In this document: piece after piece, positions 7,391-16,025 of the stretch
How the letters are laid out: every line of letters starts with the position of its first letter
Position numbering within the stretch: position 1 is the first letter of the stretch
Source of the DNA: Cyanobacteria bacterium RUI128
Lineage (GTDB): Bacteria; Cyanobacteriota; Vampirovibrionia; Gastranaerophilales; Gastranaerophilaceae
NCBI GenBank assembly: GCA_024695725.1
Contig: JAILHQ010000130.1
Coordinates: 1-30,421 of the forward strand
Direction of reading: 5' to 3'
DNA: 30,421 bases
The notes under the pieces: model-generated
What the model saw: the letters and a program-made list of their open reading frames with translations, nothing else
What the model was told of the DNA's origin: nothing
The model's database searches: none
Made by a program: the position numbers and the translations under genes

Positions 7391-7591
7391 CTACTTAAGG
7401 TTATCCTTGATTAAGTCCTGTACATTGAACTTTTTCTGAGATTGCCTAAATGCAAGCATTTTTGCGTACAAATCTGTCTTTGCACTCGGTGTAGATTGAT
7501 ATACTTTTTCATTGGTTTGCTCAACATCAGTTTGAACATCTAATTTTTCATTAGTAATTAATTTCAACATTTTGCTGCTCTCTTTTTTCAT
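7391..7591 (-). CDS. Small hypothetical protein (66 aa)
   Basis: 66 residues (MKKESSKMLKLITNEKL...), not recognised. Charged and hydrophilic, with a C-terminal helix AKMLAFRQSQKKFNVQDLIKDN. GAGG lies ahead of the ATG. It is the first gene of the operon with the 186-aa protein and prmC: its TAG stop overlaps the next gene's Shine-Dalgarno. A consensus promoter lies 70-100 bp upstream. No family or function assigned. Confidence 0.65.
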   Translation of the reverse strand: MKKESSKMLKLITNEKLDVQTDVEQTNEKVYQSTPSAKTDLYAKMLAFRQSQKKFNVQDLIKDNLK

Positions 7592-7662
7592 TTAATACCT
7601 CTTGTATATATAAAGTATATCCTTCAGAAAAAATTGCCTTTTTTGTTTTCCTAATATTAAGT

Positions 7663-7690
7663 ATTGTAACAAACTATAAAAATCTGTCAA
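7663..7690 (-). promoter_or_regulatory. Strong sigma-70-type promoter for the 66-aa/186-aa/prmC operon
   Basis: On the minus strand a perfect -35 TTGACA (7690-7685) and a -10 TACAAT (7668-7663) are 16 bp apart. The transcript would have a leader of about 65 nt. Confidence 0.8.
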
Positions 7691-7778
7691 GAGGTATTGC
7701 CCTGTGATCCTTATGTGGCCTATTATTTGACTATAACATTATTTTGTATATTCGATACAAATTTAGATACTTTTACCC

Positions 7779-8249
7779 CTATTTGTGGTAGGTTTCGTTA
7801 TTTAAAATCTTGAAGGCTCTGTATATTTGTTCAACAAGAATCAGTCTTGTGAATTGATGAAGGAATGTCATTTTTGACAGGCTGAGTTTAAAGTTTGCCC
7901 GTTCTGATACTATGTGAGAAAGTCCGCAGGATGAGCCGATAACGAAAACAAGTTCTGGGGTGCCGTCATTTGTAATATCTGATATTTTCTTTGCCAATTC
8001 TTCAGATGAGAGTAGTTTCCCGTTGATTTCAAGAGTTATTACGTAATCTGTCGGTTTTATCAGGGATAAGATTTTTTTACCTTCTTGTTCTAAAATCTTT
8101 TCGGTAAGGTTTTCGTCCTTTATTTCAATCGGTGTGAGTTCTGTTATATCAACGCTTGCATAAGGGGTAAGACGTTTCATAAATTCATTTACCCCATCCT
8201 TCAGGAAATTTTCTTTTATTTTTCCGAGAGCAATTATTTTAATCTTCAT
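7779..8249 (-). CDS. rlmH: 23S rRNA (pseudouridine(1915)-N3)-methyltransferase
   Basis: 156 residues, the usual length. RlmH methylates pseudouridine 1915 in helix 69 of 23S rRNA. It begins MKIKIIALGKIKENFLKDG and has the C-terminal signature LSLSKMTFLHQFTRLILVEQIYRAFKI...YHK. The SAM-loop usually read as IGGxxG is IGSSCG here, a small change. The gene overlaps the end of mscS by 11 nt and is co-transcribed with it. Confidence 0.95.
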   Translation of the reverse strand: MKIKIIALGKIKENFLKDGVNEFMKRLTPYASVDITELTPIEIKDENLTEKILEQEGKKILSLIKPTDYVITLEINGKLLSSEELAKKISDITNDGTPELVFVIGSSCGLSHIVSERANFKLSLSKMTFLHQFTRLILVEQIYRAFKILNNETYHK

Positions 8250-9078
8250 TTTTTCTCACATAGATTGTTCTTGATGGGAAGGCAAAACTCAGCCCGTTTT
8301 CTCTGAAACGTTTTAGTACGGTTTTGTAAAGTCGGTCTTTAATTGCAAGGAAGGTCATCCAGTTATTAGTAGTAGTATTTGCTATCAGCTGAAGTTTAAT
8401 AGAATTTTCTCCGAGTGCTGAAATTCTTGCAAGATAGTTGTTTTGGATATCTTCGTCCTGTTGTGCAATATCGCGAAGAATATTAAGACCTTCTTCTATT
8501 TTTTCGTCAGTTGTATCGTATTCTATATCGAAGGTTTCGATTAGTCTAAAAAATTCTGATTCGCTTCTGTTGTGAACGATAGTGTCTGCGGTTATATTAT
8601 TAGGTATAGTTATTAGAGTATTTGATATGGTTCTGATTTTAGTAGAGCGGAAATTTACCGCTTCAACTATACCTTCAACATTGTTTATTGATACGTAGTC
8701 CCCTATTTTATAAACGCGGTCAGTCATAATGGAAATTGAACCTAATACGCTTGCAAGCATTTCTTTTGCGGCAAGCCCGACTGCCAAACCGGTAATCCCC
8801 AACCCTGTTATAAGTGATGTCAGAGAGTATCCTCTGCATTGCAGGAAGGAGCCGAGAATAAGTATTATAACTATGACTTTTACAAATTTAGACATAAACA
8901 AAAGCAGGTTAAAAAGGCTTGAGTTGTTTGTATTTTCATATATCCGCTGTTTTATATTTACGACGGCGTTATCTATTACGTACATTACAACTACAAGTAC
9001 AGCAAAGTGAACTACTATCTGAGACAGAAGTTCAGAGTTTGTCTGAAAGAAATCAGCTATATTTGAAAGAATGTCCAT
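8239..9078 (-). CDS. mscS: MscS-family small-conductance mechanosensitive channel
   Basis: 279 residues, similar to E. coli MscS (286). Inner-membrane channel that opens under membrane tension during hypo-osmotic shock. Three membrane segments: about 20-40, about 60-80, and the pore helix about 93-118, with the Gly/Ala pattern GLGITGLAVGLAAKEMLASV. The beta domain follows (YKIGDYVSINNVEGIVEAV and TISNTLITIPN), then the alpha/beta cytoplasmic vestibule. A good AGGAG lies just before the ATG at 9078. Confidence 0.93.
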   Translation of the reverse strand: MDILSNIADFFQTNSELLSQIVVHFAVLVVVMYVIDNAVVNIKQRIYENTNNSSLFNLLLFMSKFVKVIVIILILGSFLQCRGYSLTSLITGLGITGLAVGLAAKEMLASVLGSISIMTDRVYKIGDYVSINNVEGIVEAVNFRSTKIRTISNTLITIPNNITADTIVHNRSESEFFRLIETFDIEYDTTDEKIEEGLNILRDIAQQDEDIQNNYLARISALGENSIKLQLIANTTTNNWMTFLAIKDRLYKTVLKRFRENGLSFAFPSRTIYVRKNED

Positions 9079-9166
9079 ATATATCTCCTGTGTTTATATT
9101 ATTACAATAATTTAATCATAATAAACATAACATAGCAAATTATAAAATCAGTAGTTTTAAATAAGT

Positions 9167-9814
9167 ATGCAGATCAACAATTATAAGTACAGTACCCCAA
9201 TATACGGCAGACCGTCAGGTTTAACCCCATCATTTAGAGGGATCGGTTGTGTTGAGACGCTTACCCATACAAATATCGGAAGTTGTCTTGAAGGTTATAT
9301 TGGGAAGGTCAGACTGAGAAAATCTGACGGTGGGGAAACGTTTCTGAACGTATTTAAGAAGTATTTATGTGAGGGGTATGAAAATTATTCAGTTCAGAAT
9401 GATGCAAATGAGGTTTTGGGTGAAATCTGCCTTACCGTAAAGAAGTATGCACCGGATTATTCGAACCGGTTTGGTGTTCAGGGTGATCCGAGTCATGTTT
9501 TTGTATCTGAGCTGAGAAACTACTCGAATCCATCAACACCGTATTACAGAAATGGGTTAGAACCGCATAAAGATATCGGTACAAGATTACTTCAGATTGC
9601 CCAGAGAAGAAGTGATGAGGCTCAGTGTCAGGGAAATATTAAGCTGATATCGAAGAATGAATCAAAGTCTTGGTATAAAAATGTAATCGGAATGACAGAG
9701 GAATTTCCGCCAGAACAAAATTACGGGTTTAAGTTTAGACTTCATAATCCGAATGCAATGATGCTTCCGCCTCATGCAAAAGAGCCGTTATCAAGATTAC
9801 AGGGCGGATTGTAG
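9167..9814 (+). CDS. Hypothetical protein, possibly GNAT-fold, with N-terminal F-x-G motif
   Basis: 215 residues. The N-terminus contains LTPSFRGIG at about 19-27, resembling the short motif of two other proteins here. From about 130 on, HKDIGTRLLQIAQRRSDEAQCQGNIKLIS followed by SWYKNVIGM resembles the acetyl-CoA-binding loop, helix and last strands of GNAT acetyltransferases (GxGxxL-like IGTRLL; WYKNVIGM where GNATs have FYxKxGF). The front half does not clearly match, so this is tentative. No signal peptide, and no clear Shine-Dalgarno before ATG 9167. Stands alone upstream of the nrdD riboswitch region. Confidence 0.6.
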   Translation: MQINNYKYSTPIYGRPSGLTPSFRGIGCVETLTHTNIGSCLEGYIGKVRLRKSDGGETFLNVFKKYLCEGYENYSVQNDANEVLGEICLTVKKYAPDYSNRFGVQGDPSHVFVSELRNYSNPSTPYYRNGLEPHKDIGTRLLQIAQRRSDEAQCQGNIKLISKNESKSWYKNVIGMTEEFPPEQNYGFKFRLHNPNAMMLPPHAKEPLSRLQGGL

Positions 9815-9818
9815 AGCT

Positions 9819-9834
9819 TTTTGTATATACAAAA
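9819..9834. repeat. Perfect 16-bp palindrome
   Basis: TTTTGTATATACAAAA, just after the stop of the 215-aa gene. It may be a weak terminator or an operator. A second AT-only hairpin (TTGTAAAAA / TTTTTACAA, 9872-9899) follows. The rest of 9835-10020 holds no gene. Confidence 0.6.
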
Positions 9835-10024
9835 TATGTGTGTTTTTTACATAAAAAAACATTATTAATTATTGTAAAAAATACAATTTATTTTTACAAA
9901 CTTTAATAAAGACTTGAACTATTCATGTCGCTTAAATTACAGCGAATTTTACAAAAACAAAAAATCATTCACATGGTTGAAGCATGGATTTATTAACTTA
10001 ACAAGGCATGTGTTTAGTGATACA

Positions 10025-10140
10025 ATATTTTTTATTAAGAAGTTTAATAAGGAAAGCTTGGTGGAAGTCCATCGCTGGTCCGCAGCCGTTAAAGTCGGAA
10101 TACTTGTTAACTTGGGATAAAAACTTGCGAGACTGAGGAG
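10025..10140 (+). promoter_or_regulatory. Cobalamin (B12) riboswitch upstream of nrdD
   Basis: The conserved core runs GGTGGAAGTCC, then GCTGGTCCGCAGCCGT (10059-10089). Next comes a B12-box-like AAAGTCGGAATACTTG (10091-10106; about 12 of 17 consensus positions) and the terminal TTGCGAGACTGAGGAG next to the Shine-Dalgarno (GAGGAG, 10135-10140). The variable region between the core and the B12 box is nearly absent, giving a compact aptamer. The 5' border is estimated; TTATTAA/TTTAATAA at 10032-10050 may be P2. In this class ligand binding usually blocks the ribosome site through a loop-loop kiss. The short distance to the Shine-Dalgarno and the lack of a terminator suggest translational control here. 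Confidence 0.85.
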
Positions 10141-10149
10141 ATTTTTATT

Positions 10150-12435
10150 ATGGAAGAGACAACTGCAAAGAATGGGGAAGTTGTGGGCATAAGTTCGATG
10201 TCCTCCAACGTAACAAATTCAATTAAAGGGGCAACCGTTAAGAAAGCGGAAAATTTGTCAGTGGATAGTCGTGTAAGCAACATTGTTGATATCGGAGCAA
10301 AAATGTCAACCGACAAGATTAGCATTGTGAAGAAAGACGGTACGCTGGAAGCGTATGATGTAACTAAAGTCGTTACTGCAATAAAAAAATCTGCAGCCAG
10401 AATGTTGATTGAGCTTAGTGCAGATGAGATTAATCAGATTTGCAGTATCGTTAACAAAAGTGTATTGAGCCTTGGCTACAGCAATGTTGAGATTTTAACT
10501 ATTCACAGCATTGTTGAAAGCGCCTTAGAGGATGTTAATCCAAAGGTTGCAAAGAGCTACAGAGATTACAGAAACTACAAAATCGACTTCGTGAAAATGC
10601 TTGATAAGGTTTATCAGGAAAGTCAAAAGATAATGTATGTCGGAGATAAGGAAAATTCAAATTCAGATTCAACATTGGTTTCTACAAAACGTTCGCTTAT
10701 CTTTAACCAGTTGAACAAAGAATTATATAAGAAGTTTTTCCTGAATGTTGAAGAACTTCAGGCTGCACGTGACGGTTATATCTATATTCACGATATGTCT
10801 GCAAGACGTGATTCTATGAATTGCTGTCTGTTCGATATCGGAAACGTTTTAAAGGGCGGCTTTGAAATGGGTAACCTTTGGTATAATGAGCCAAAATCAC
10901 TTAGAGTTGCTTTTGATGTAATCGGCGACGTTACAATGGCCGCTGCCGGTCAGCAGTATGGTGGTTTTACATTACCTGAGGTTGACAAGGTTTTAGCTCC
11001 GTATGCCGAATTGAGTTATAAAACTGCATACGAAAAATATGTTTTAATGGGTGTAAACTTTGAAAATGCAAGAGAACAAGCATTAAAAGATGTACAGAGA
11101 GAATTTGAACAAGGTTTCCAGGGATGGGAATACAAGTTTAATTCGGTAGCATCAAGCAGAGGTGATTATCCGTTCATTACGGTCACAGCGGGTCTTGGTA
11201 CTGGCGAATTTGAAAAGATGGCATCTATGATTATGCTCAAGGTCAGAAAAGAAGGTCAGGGTAAATTAAATTGCAAAAAACCGGTTCTTTTCCCTAAAAT
11301 TGTTTTCCTTTATGATAAGGAACTTCACGGAGAAGGTAAAGAACTGCACGATGTATTTGAAGCAGGGCTTGAATGTTCTCAAAAGTCAATGTATCCTGAT
11401 TGGTTATCTTTGAGCGGAGAAGGCTATGTAGCTAGTATGTATAAGAAATACAAGAAAGTTATTTCTCCGATGGGTTGCAGAGCATTCTTATCTCCTTGGT
11501 ATGAAAGAGGCGGTATGTATCCTGCTGATGAAAACGATGTTCCTGTTTTTGTCGGAAGATTCAATGTAGGTGCTATCAGTCTTCACTTGCCTATGATTTA
11601 TGCCAAGGCTAAAAAAGAAAGCAAAGATTTCTATGAAGTCCTCGATTATTATATGGATATGATCAGAAATCTGCACAGAAGAACGCTTGATTATCTCGGA
11701 GAAATGAGAGCATCTACTAACCCTCTCGCATATTGTGAAGGCGGGTTCTATGGCGGTCATTTAGGTTTCCATGATAAAATAAAACCTTTACTGAAATATA
11801 CTACTGCATCTTTCGGTATTACCGCACTGAACGAATTGCAGGAAATTCACAACGGTAAGTCTATTGCGGAAGATGGTGAATTCGCTCTTGAAGTAATGAG
11901 ATATATCAACGACAAGATTGAAAAATATAAAAAAGAAGACGGATATCTGTATGCGATATACGGTACTCCTGCTGAAAATCTTTGCGGTCTGCAAATTCAG
12001 CAATTCCGTAAAAAATACGGCATAGTTGAAAATGTTTCTGACAGAGGTTATGTGTCAAACAGTTTCCACTGCCACGTATCGGAAAAGCTTACTCCTATCG
12101 AAAAACAGAATCTTGAAAAGAGATTTTGGGATTTGTTGAACGGCGGAAAAATTCAGTATGTAAAATATCCTATTTCATATAATTCTGATGCAGTTAAGAC
12201 TTTGATAGAACGTGCTATGGATATGGGTTTCTATGAAGGTGTTAATATGTCGCTGTCTTATTGTGACGACTGCGGACACGAAGAATTAGAAATGGATGTT
12301 TGTCCGAAATGCGGAAGTAAAAACCTTACAAAGATTGATAGAATGAACGGTTATCTTTCATATTCACGTGTTAAAGGTGATACTCGTCTTAACGAGGCTA
12401 AAATGGAAGAGATTAAAGACCGCGTTAGTATGTAG
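10150..12435 (+). CDS. nrdD: Anaerobic (class III) ribonucleoside-triphosphate reductase
   Basis: 761 residues. NrdD makes dNTPs without oxygen using a glycyl radical. After a 50-residue low-complexity head comes an ATP-cone (about 57-145: ISIVKKDGTLEAYDVTKV...). The ten-stranded barrel contains NCCLFDIGNVLKGGF, AGQQYGGFTLPEVD and SPMGCRAFLSPW. At the C-terminus is a zinc site, C705/C708/C718/C721, then the radical site RMNGYLSYSRV with G734. GAGGAG is 9 nt ahead of the ATG. It lies directly behind a cobalamin riboswitch and before its activase nrdG. The reductase itself needs no B12, so B12-dependent repression makes sense if the genome also has class II NrdJ, which is not seen here. Confidence 0.97.
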   Translation: MEETTAKNGEVVGISSMSSNVTNSIKGATVKKAENLSVDSRVSNIVDIGAKMSTDKISIVKKDGTLEAYDVTKVVTAIKKSAARMLIELSADEINQICSIVNKSVLSLGYSNVEILTIHSIVESALEDVNPKVAKSYRDYRNYKIDFVKMLDKVYQESQKIMYVGDKENSNSDSTLVSTKRSLIFNQLNKELYKKFFLNVEELQAARDGYIYIHDMSARRDSMNCCLFDIGNVLKGGFEMGNLWYNEPKSLRVAFDVIGDVTMAAAGQQYGGFTLPEVDKVLAPYAELSYKTAYEKYVLMGVNFENAREQALKDVQREFEQGFQGWEYKFNSVASSRGDYPFITVTAGLGTGEFEKMASMIMLKVRKEGQGKLNCKKPVLFPKIVFLYDKELHGEGKELHDVFEAGLECSQKSMYPDWLSLSGEGYVASMYKKYKKVISPMGCRAFLSPWYERGGMYPADENDVPVFVGRFNVGAISLHLPMIYAKAKKESKDFYEVLDYYMDMIRNLHRRTLDYLGEMRASTNPLAYCEGGFYGGHLGFHDKIKPLLKYTTASFGITALNELQEIHNGKSIAEDGEFALEVMRYINDKIEKYKKEDGYLYAIYGTPAENLCGLQIQQFRKKYGIVENVSDRGYVSNSFHCHVSEKLTPIEKQNLEKRFWDLLNGGKIQYVKYPISYNSDAVKTLIERAMDMGFYEGVNMSLSYCDDCGHEELEMDVCPKCGSKNLTKIDRMNGYLSYSRVKGDTRLNEAKMEEIKDRVSM

Positions 12436-12454
12436 GTTTGAGATAGTTTAAATT

Positions 12455-12508
12455 GTGTGATAGCGTGATGTATGACATATGCTTATCTGTCCGCTATTCA
12501 CACTTTTT
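12455..12508 (+). terminator. Hairpin plus T-run between nrdD and nrdG (attenuator-like)
   Basis: GTGTGATAGCG (12455-12465) pairs with CGCTATTCACAC (12492-12503) with one bulged base, across a 26-nt loop, and is followed by TTTTT. It may lower nrdG relative to nrdD, or protect the nrdD mRNA 3' end. Confidence 0.55.
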
Positions 12509-12522
12509 ACGGGAGAATATTT

Positions 12523-13011
12523 ATGAATTATCATAATATAACAACAGATGATATGCTTAATGGTGACGGTTTAAGAGTAGTGCTTTGGGTTGCAGGATGT
12601 AATCATTGCTGCAAAAATTGTCAAAACCCTGAAACCTGGGATGTCGGAGGCGGTATACCGTTTGATGAGGCGGCTGAAAAAGAACTGTTTGACGATTTGA
12701 GTAAACCTTATATTGCAGGTATAACTTTCAGTGGCGGAGACCCATTACATCCGTTTAACCGTTCTGAGGTGTTCCGTTTAATAAACAAGTGTGCAAATGA
12801 ATATCCTGATAAAACAATATGGTTATATACGGGTTATAAATGGGAAGAAGTAAACGACCTTGATGGAATTGAAAAGGTTGATGTTCTTTGTGATGATGAG
12901 TTTGTGCAAGAGCTAAACGACAACAACATCCATTGGGTTGGAAGTTCAAACCAGCGCGTTATTGATGTGAAGAAAACGTTTGAAACGGGCAATGTGGTCT
13001 TACACAGTTAA
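12523..13011 (+). CDS. nrdG: Anaerobic RNR-activating protein (radical SAM)
   Basis: 162 residues. NrdG uses an iron-sulfur cluster and SAM to place the glycyl radical on NrdD. The cluster motif CNHCCKNC fits CX3CX2C and follows WVAG; GITFSGGDPLHP is the SAM-binding GGE-type motif and TIWLYTGY is typical. ATG 12523 is chosen because GGGAG lies 7 nt upstream and the family begins MNYHNI. An earlier ATG at 12472 sits inside the intergenic hairpin. Its stop overlaps the stop of the convergent 127-aa gene. Confidence 0.95.
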   Translation: MNYHNITTDDMLNGDGLRVVLWVAGCNHCCKNCQNPETWDVGGGIPFDEAAEKELFDDLSKPYIAGITFSGGDPLHPFNRSEVFRLINKCANEYPDKTIWLYTGYKWEEVNDLDGIEKVDVLCDDEFVQELNDNNIHWVGSSNQRVIDVKKTFETGNVVLHS

Positions 13012-13391
13012 AAGGATTTAATCATTCCTCGTATTCTTTTGAGTAATCTAAAGAGTTTTTCGTTATCGCCTATAACGGTTATTTTGTTATCCTGAATTGA
13101 CCCTATAGGTTCATTTGTCCAGCGGTTATTTCCCATTCTTCTTACTACATCAAATACTTTTCTTGAACGGAAATTGTCTGCAAGAACAACTTCTCCGGTT
13201 TTCATGTTCTCATAACTAAACGCATTTTCACCGTATTTACTCTGTTTGATAATAGGCGTAAATACGTCCTGACCGTCTTTATTTTTTTCTAATACTGATA
13301 GAGTCTTAATGCTTGTGCATTCATCTGCGTTAAGTGTGCGTTCATACTTGTACGTTTTGCCATTAAGGTTAAAAATTCTTACCGGATCCAT
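13008..13391 (-). CDS. Hypothetical protein (127 aa)
   Basis: Not recognised. It begins MDPVRIFNLNGKTYKYERTL, followed by alternating short strands (SIKTLSVLEKNKDGQDVFTPIIKQ) and a basic C-terminal helix (KLFRLLKRIRGMIKSF). No signal peptide or membrane segment; probably a small cytoplasmic beta-rich protein. GGAG lies 11 nt before the ATG. The TAA stop shares bases with the nrdG stop (TTAA), so the genes meet tail to tail. An AT-rich TATATA-type -10 lies just upstream. Confidence 0.65.
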   Translation of the reverse strand: MDPVRIFNLNGKTYKYERTLNADECTSIKTLSVLEKNKDGQDVFTPIIKQSKYGENAFSYENMKTGEVVLADNFRSRKVFDVVRRMGNNRWTNEPIGSIQDNKITVIGDNEKLFRLLKRIRGMIKSF

Positions 13392-13571
13392 TCAGCCAAT
13401 TTCTCCATGATTACTTTGTGTATATATAATAATCCTAAAAATATTTTTTTGCTAGTTTTAGTGGTATTTTTAGGTGTTTTTATTGTATATTTTTGTAAAT
13501 TTATCTTAAAGAAACGCCAAAAGCATGCCGTTATACATAATATCTAATTAGATCTAAGAAAGGAATGTGTA

Positions 13572-16016
13572 ATGGGTAATGAAATTAATCCGCAATGGTT
13601 AGGTGTAAGAGATTTCACGCAGGATGAGAAGTCTCACGGTGACTATAACCAATATGCCAAAAAGTATGACAGCAGTCTTTATGCAGGTGATTTAACTGAG
13701 GTCACAACAAATGTTGATACCTTTCGAACAGACAGAGAAAGTATGAATCTTGATACGACCTTGTCTCAAAATCAGGCATATTCTGGCATATCTTTTGAGG
13801 ACGACCCAACATTGAAATCATTCGAGGCAGATAAGGGTAGATTGTCTCAGGTGCTGACTCAGCAGGAAACAGCATATAAGGCTGTTCTATTAGGTGCTAA
13901 TCCTGAACTAAGCGCGAAAAAAGCTGATGTTGAAGTAAAACAAAAAGCTTATATTGAAGCACTGGAAAAGGATGCAATGGCAAAAGGTTATGCAGAACCA
14001 CTTAAGGTCGTTTTACAGGAGATTAATCAAACAGAAAAGTCAATTGCAGATTATAAAACTGAGCAAACAAATTATGAAGGCGAGGATGAAAAATTAAAGA
14101 GTCAAATCTCTTCGTTGGATACGGAAATAAACGGATATACAACTCAAATCGGTGTTTTGGAAAACAGTATTTCTGGTTATGAAACTCAAATGTCGTCGCT
14201 TAAAGGTCAAAAGCGAACAATAAGACCGGATTCTGATACCAAAGCCGATGACGAAGCCTTTAATGCAAGATTACAGTCGCAAATCAATGCACTCGATTCT
14301 AAGAAGAGAATAGCCGAAGGGCAAAAAGCGGAATATGAAAGAAGTAAAACTTCTGCAGAGGAAAAGAAGGAGCAGTGCAAGGCAAAACAAAATGAAGTTG
14401 CAGACAAAATAGAAGCAATAAAGCAGCAAATTCAAACAGAAGAAGACAATTTAACAAGACTCAATGAACAGAAAGAAACAATTGAGGGTGAAATAAATAA
14501 ATATGCGGGTAATGAAGTAAAAACCGCAATGGAAGAATATAACAGAGCTAAGGCTGATTATGATTCGGCTTATGAACGTGCAGTAAAAGAGGCTTCCGAC
14601 AAAGTAAATGATACACGTGCGCAGATAACTGAACTTGACGGTAAAATTGCGGCAAGAAAACAGGAACTTCTGGTAATTCAAAAACAAAAAGAAGCGGAAG
14701 AAAAAGCAAAAGCAGAGGAAGAAGCAAGAACCAATGCCGAGGCTGCAACCGCATCATCAGATGTCGGAGCATCAGGTTCTGGCGGCTCCGGCGGTATCGG
14801 CGGAGGCGGGGCTTCAGGCGGAGTAGGAGCTGCAGGCGGCGCGCCAACCTTACAGCAATTACAGCAGGCGGTTACTGATGCAAAGACTGAATTAAATACG
14901 GCAAAAGATGATTTGTTTAGTGCTCTTGACGGTACTCATAATGAATTAAAACAAAGCAAAGCAAAACAGGAGTTATCTTTTACAACATTTATTGAAACTT
15001 TACAACGTGAAGATAGTGCAATGGCAGCAACTATCAAGGCAACAAAAAAAGCACTTACCGCAAAAGAAAATGAGTTGGCTCAGGTTAATAAAGATTTAAT
15101 TCAGGCTGATTTGACTGCGGGTGATAACAGTGTTGTTCTTCAAAGAGCGGAATTCGATTTAGCGGAACTGAAGGATAGTCAGACAAAGATGAACGAGGTC
15201 AATGAGTCCGAGTTAGATGCTGACAAGAAAAATGAACTCAACGAAATGAAGCAAAAAGTTGCAAAGGCAATTCAGGATAAAGAAGCTGAAATTACCAATC
15301 TCAGAACAGGTGCTTCTGCTAATAAGGCTGAGCTTGAAGGAAAAAAATCAAGACTTGAAAATGAAGTTGTAGAACTGAAAAACAAACTGAAGGATCAGAT
15401 GCAGACGGCTGCAAACAGATATGCATCTGTCGCAAGTGCACAGAAAGCATACAATGATGCTGTGCTGGAATATGATTCCAAACGTGATGCACTTATCTCT
15501 TCAAAAACAAACGATTTGACGACGGCTTCAACTAAATACAAAGAGGCGGCGGAAACATCTGCGAAGGAAGAAGCAAAAGATTTTGCAAAAGATTACAGGT
15601 TCGCAAACTCTGATACAACAATTCAGCCGGGGACACTTAAAGGCAAACTTGCTGGAAAAGAGGATTTAGTGGAACAGTTATGCCAAAAATACGGCATAAA
15701 AGACGTTAAGTTCGTTGGTGCAATACTTGGTGTCGAACACAGTTTTGGCCGCGCTCAAAGCGGTGTTGGTGTATCTTGCAATAACTACTTAAGTTACAGA
15801 GCTGCGGGCGATACCGGCATGAAGAATGGTAACGGCTTCGGAATTTTCTCAAGCGTTGATGCAGGGCTGGAAGCAGGTATCAGAAACCTTGCAGCTTATA
15901 CAAGCAGATATAACATACCTGAAATAAGTATTGATTATGTTGATCAAATTGGTGCTCATTACTGTGATGCAGAATGGTCAGAAAGTATGAGAAGAATGTA
16001 TTCCCAGATGGCTTAA
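13572..16016 (+). CDS. Large coiled-coil protein with lysozyme/glucosaminidase-like C-terminal domain
   Basis: 814 residues. The N-terminal 90 residues are polar with no Sec signal. Residues about 95-390 are a long coiled coil (repeated QISSLDTEINGY-type heptads), then a glycine/alanine linker at about 395-423. A second coiled coil spans about 424-670. The last 130 residues resemble the lysozyme-like fold of peptidoglycan hydrolases (FlgJ/GH73 style): VKFVGAILGVEHSFG with candidate catalytic E722, NNYLSYRAAGD, NGFGIFSSVDAGLEAGIRNLAAYTSRY and YCDAEWSESMRRMY. It probably cleaves or binds the wall, with the coiled coils as a long arm. Good AAAGGAA before ATG; a perfect palindrome ATCTAATTAGAT (13542-13553) lies in the promoter region. 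The catalytic assignment is inference from fold motifs. Confidence 0.75.
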   Translation: MGNEINPQWLGVRDFTQDEKSHGDYNQYAKKYDSSLYAGDLTEVTTNVDTFRTDRESMNLDTTLSQNQAYSGISFEDDPTLKSFEADKGRLSQVLTQQETAYKAVLLGANPELSAKKADVEVKQKAYIEALEKDAMAKGYAEPLKVVLQEINQTEKSIADYKTEQTNYEGEDEKLKSQISSLDTEINGYTTQIGVLENSISGYETQMSSLKGQKRTIRPDSDTKADDEAFNARLQSQINALDSKKRIAEGQKAEYERSKTSAEEKKEQCKAKQNEVADKIEAIKQQIQTEEDNLTRLNEQKETIEGEINKYAGNEVKTAMEEYNRAKADYDSAYERAVKEASDKVNDTRAQITELDGKIAARKQELLVIQKQKEAEEKAKAEEEARTNAEAATASSDVGASGSGGSGGIGGGGASGGVGAAGGAPTLQQLQQAVTDAKTELNTAKDDLFSALDGTHNELKQSKAKQELSFTTFIETLQREDSAMAATIKATKKALTAKENELAQVNKDLIQADLTAGDNSVVLQRAEFDLAELKDSQTKMNEVNESELDADKKNELNEMKQKVAKAIQDKEAEITNLRTGASANKAELEGKKSRLENEVVELKNKLKDQMQTAANRYASVASAQKAYNDAVLEYDSKRDALISSKTNDLTTASTKYKEAAETSAKEEAKDFAKDYRFANSDTTIQPGTLKGKLAGKEDLVEQLCQKYGIKDVKFVGAILGVEHSFGRAQSGVGVSCNNYLSYRAAGDTGMKNGNGFGIFSSVDAGLEAGIRNLAAYTSRYNIPEISIDYVDQIGAHYCDAEWSESMRRMYSQMA

Positions 16017-16025
16017 AATTATTTC

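Noticed and set aside
9914..10120. 68-aa open frame
   Set aside because: It overlaps the riboswitch, and conserved RNA elements explain the sequence better than a protein.
12472..12522. Upstream ATG for nrdG
   Set aside because: It lies in the intergenic hairpin, and the family start is at 12523.
13392..13412. Nine-codon open frame MEKLAEWIR before the 127-aa gene
   Set aside because: Too short, with nothing to support it.
14451..14847. Antisense open frames within the coiled-coil gene
   Set aside because: They come from its skewed codon composition; the sense frame has the clear motifs.
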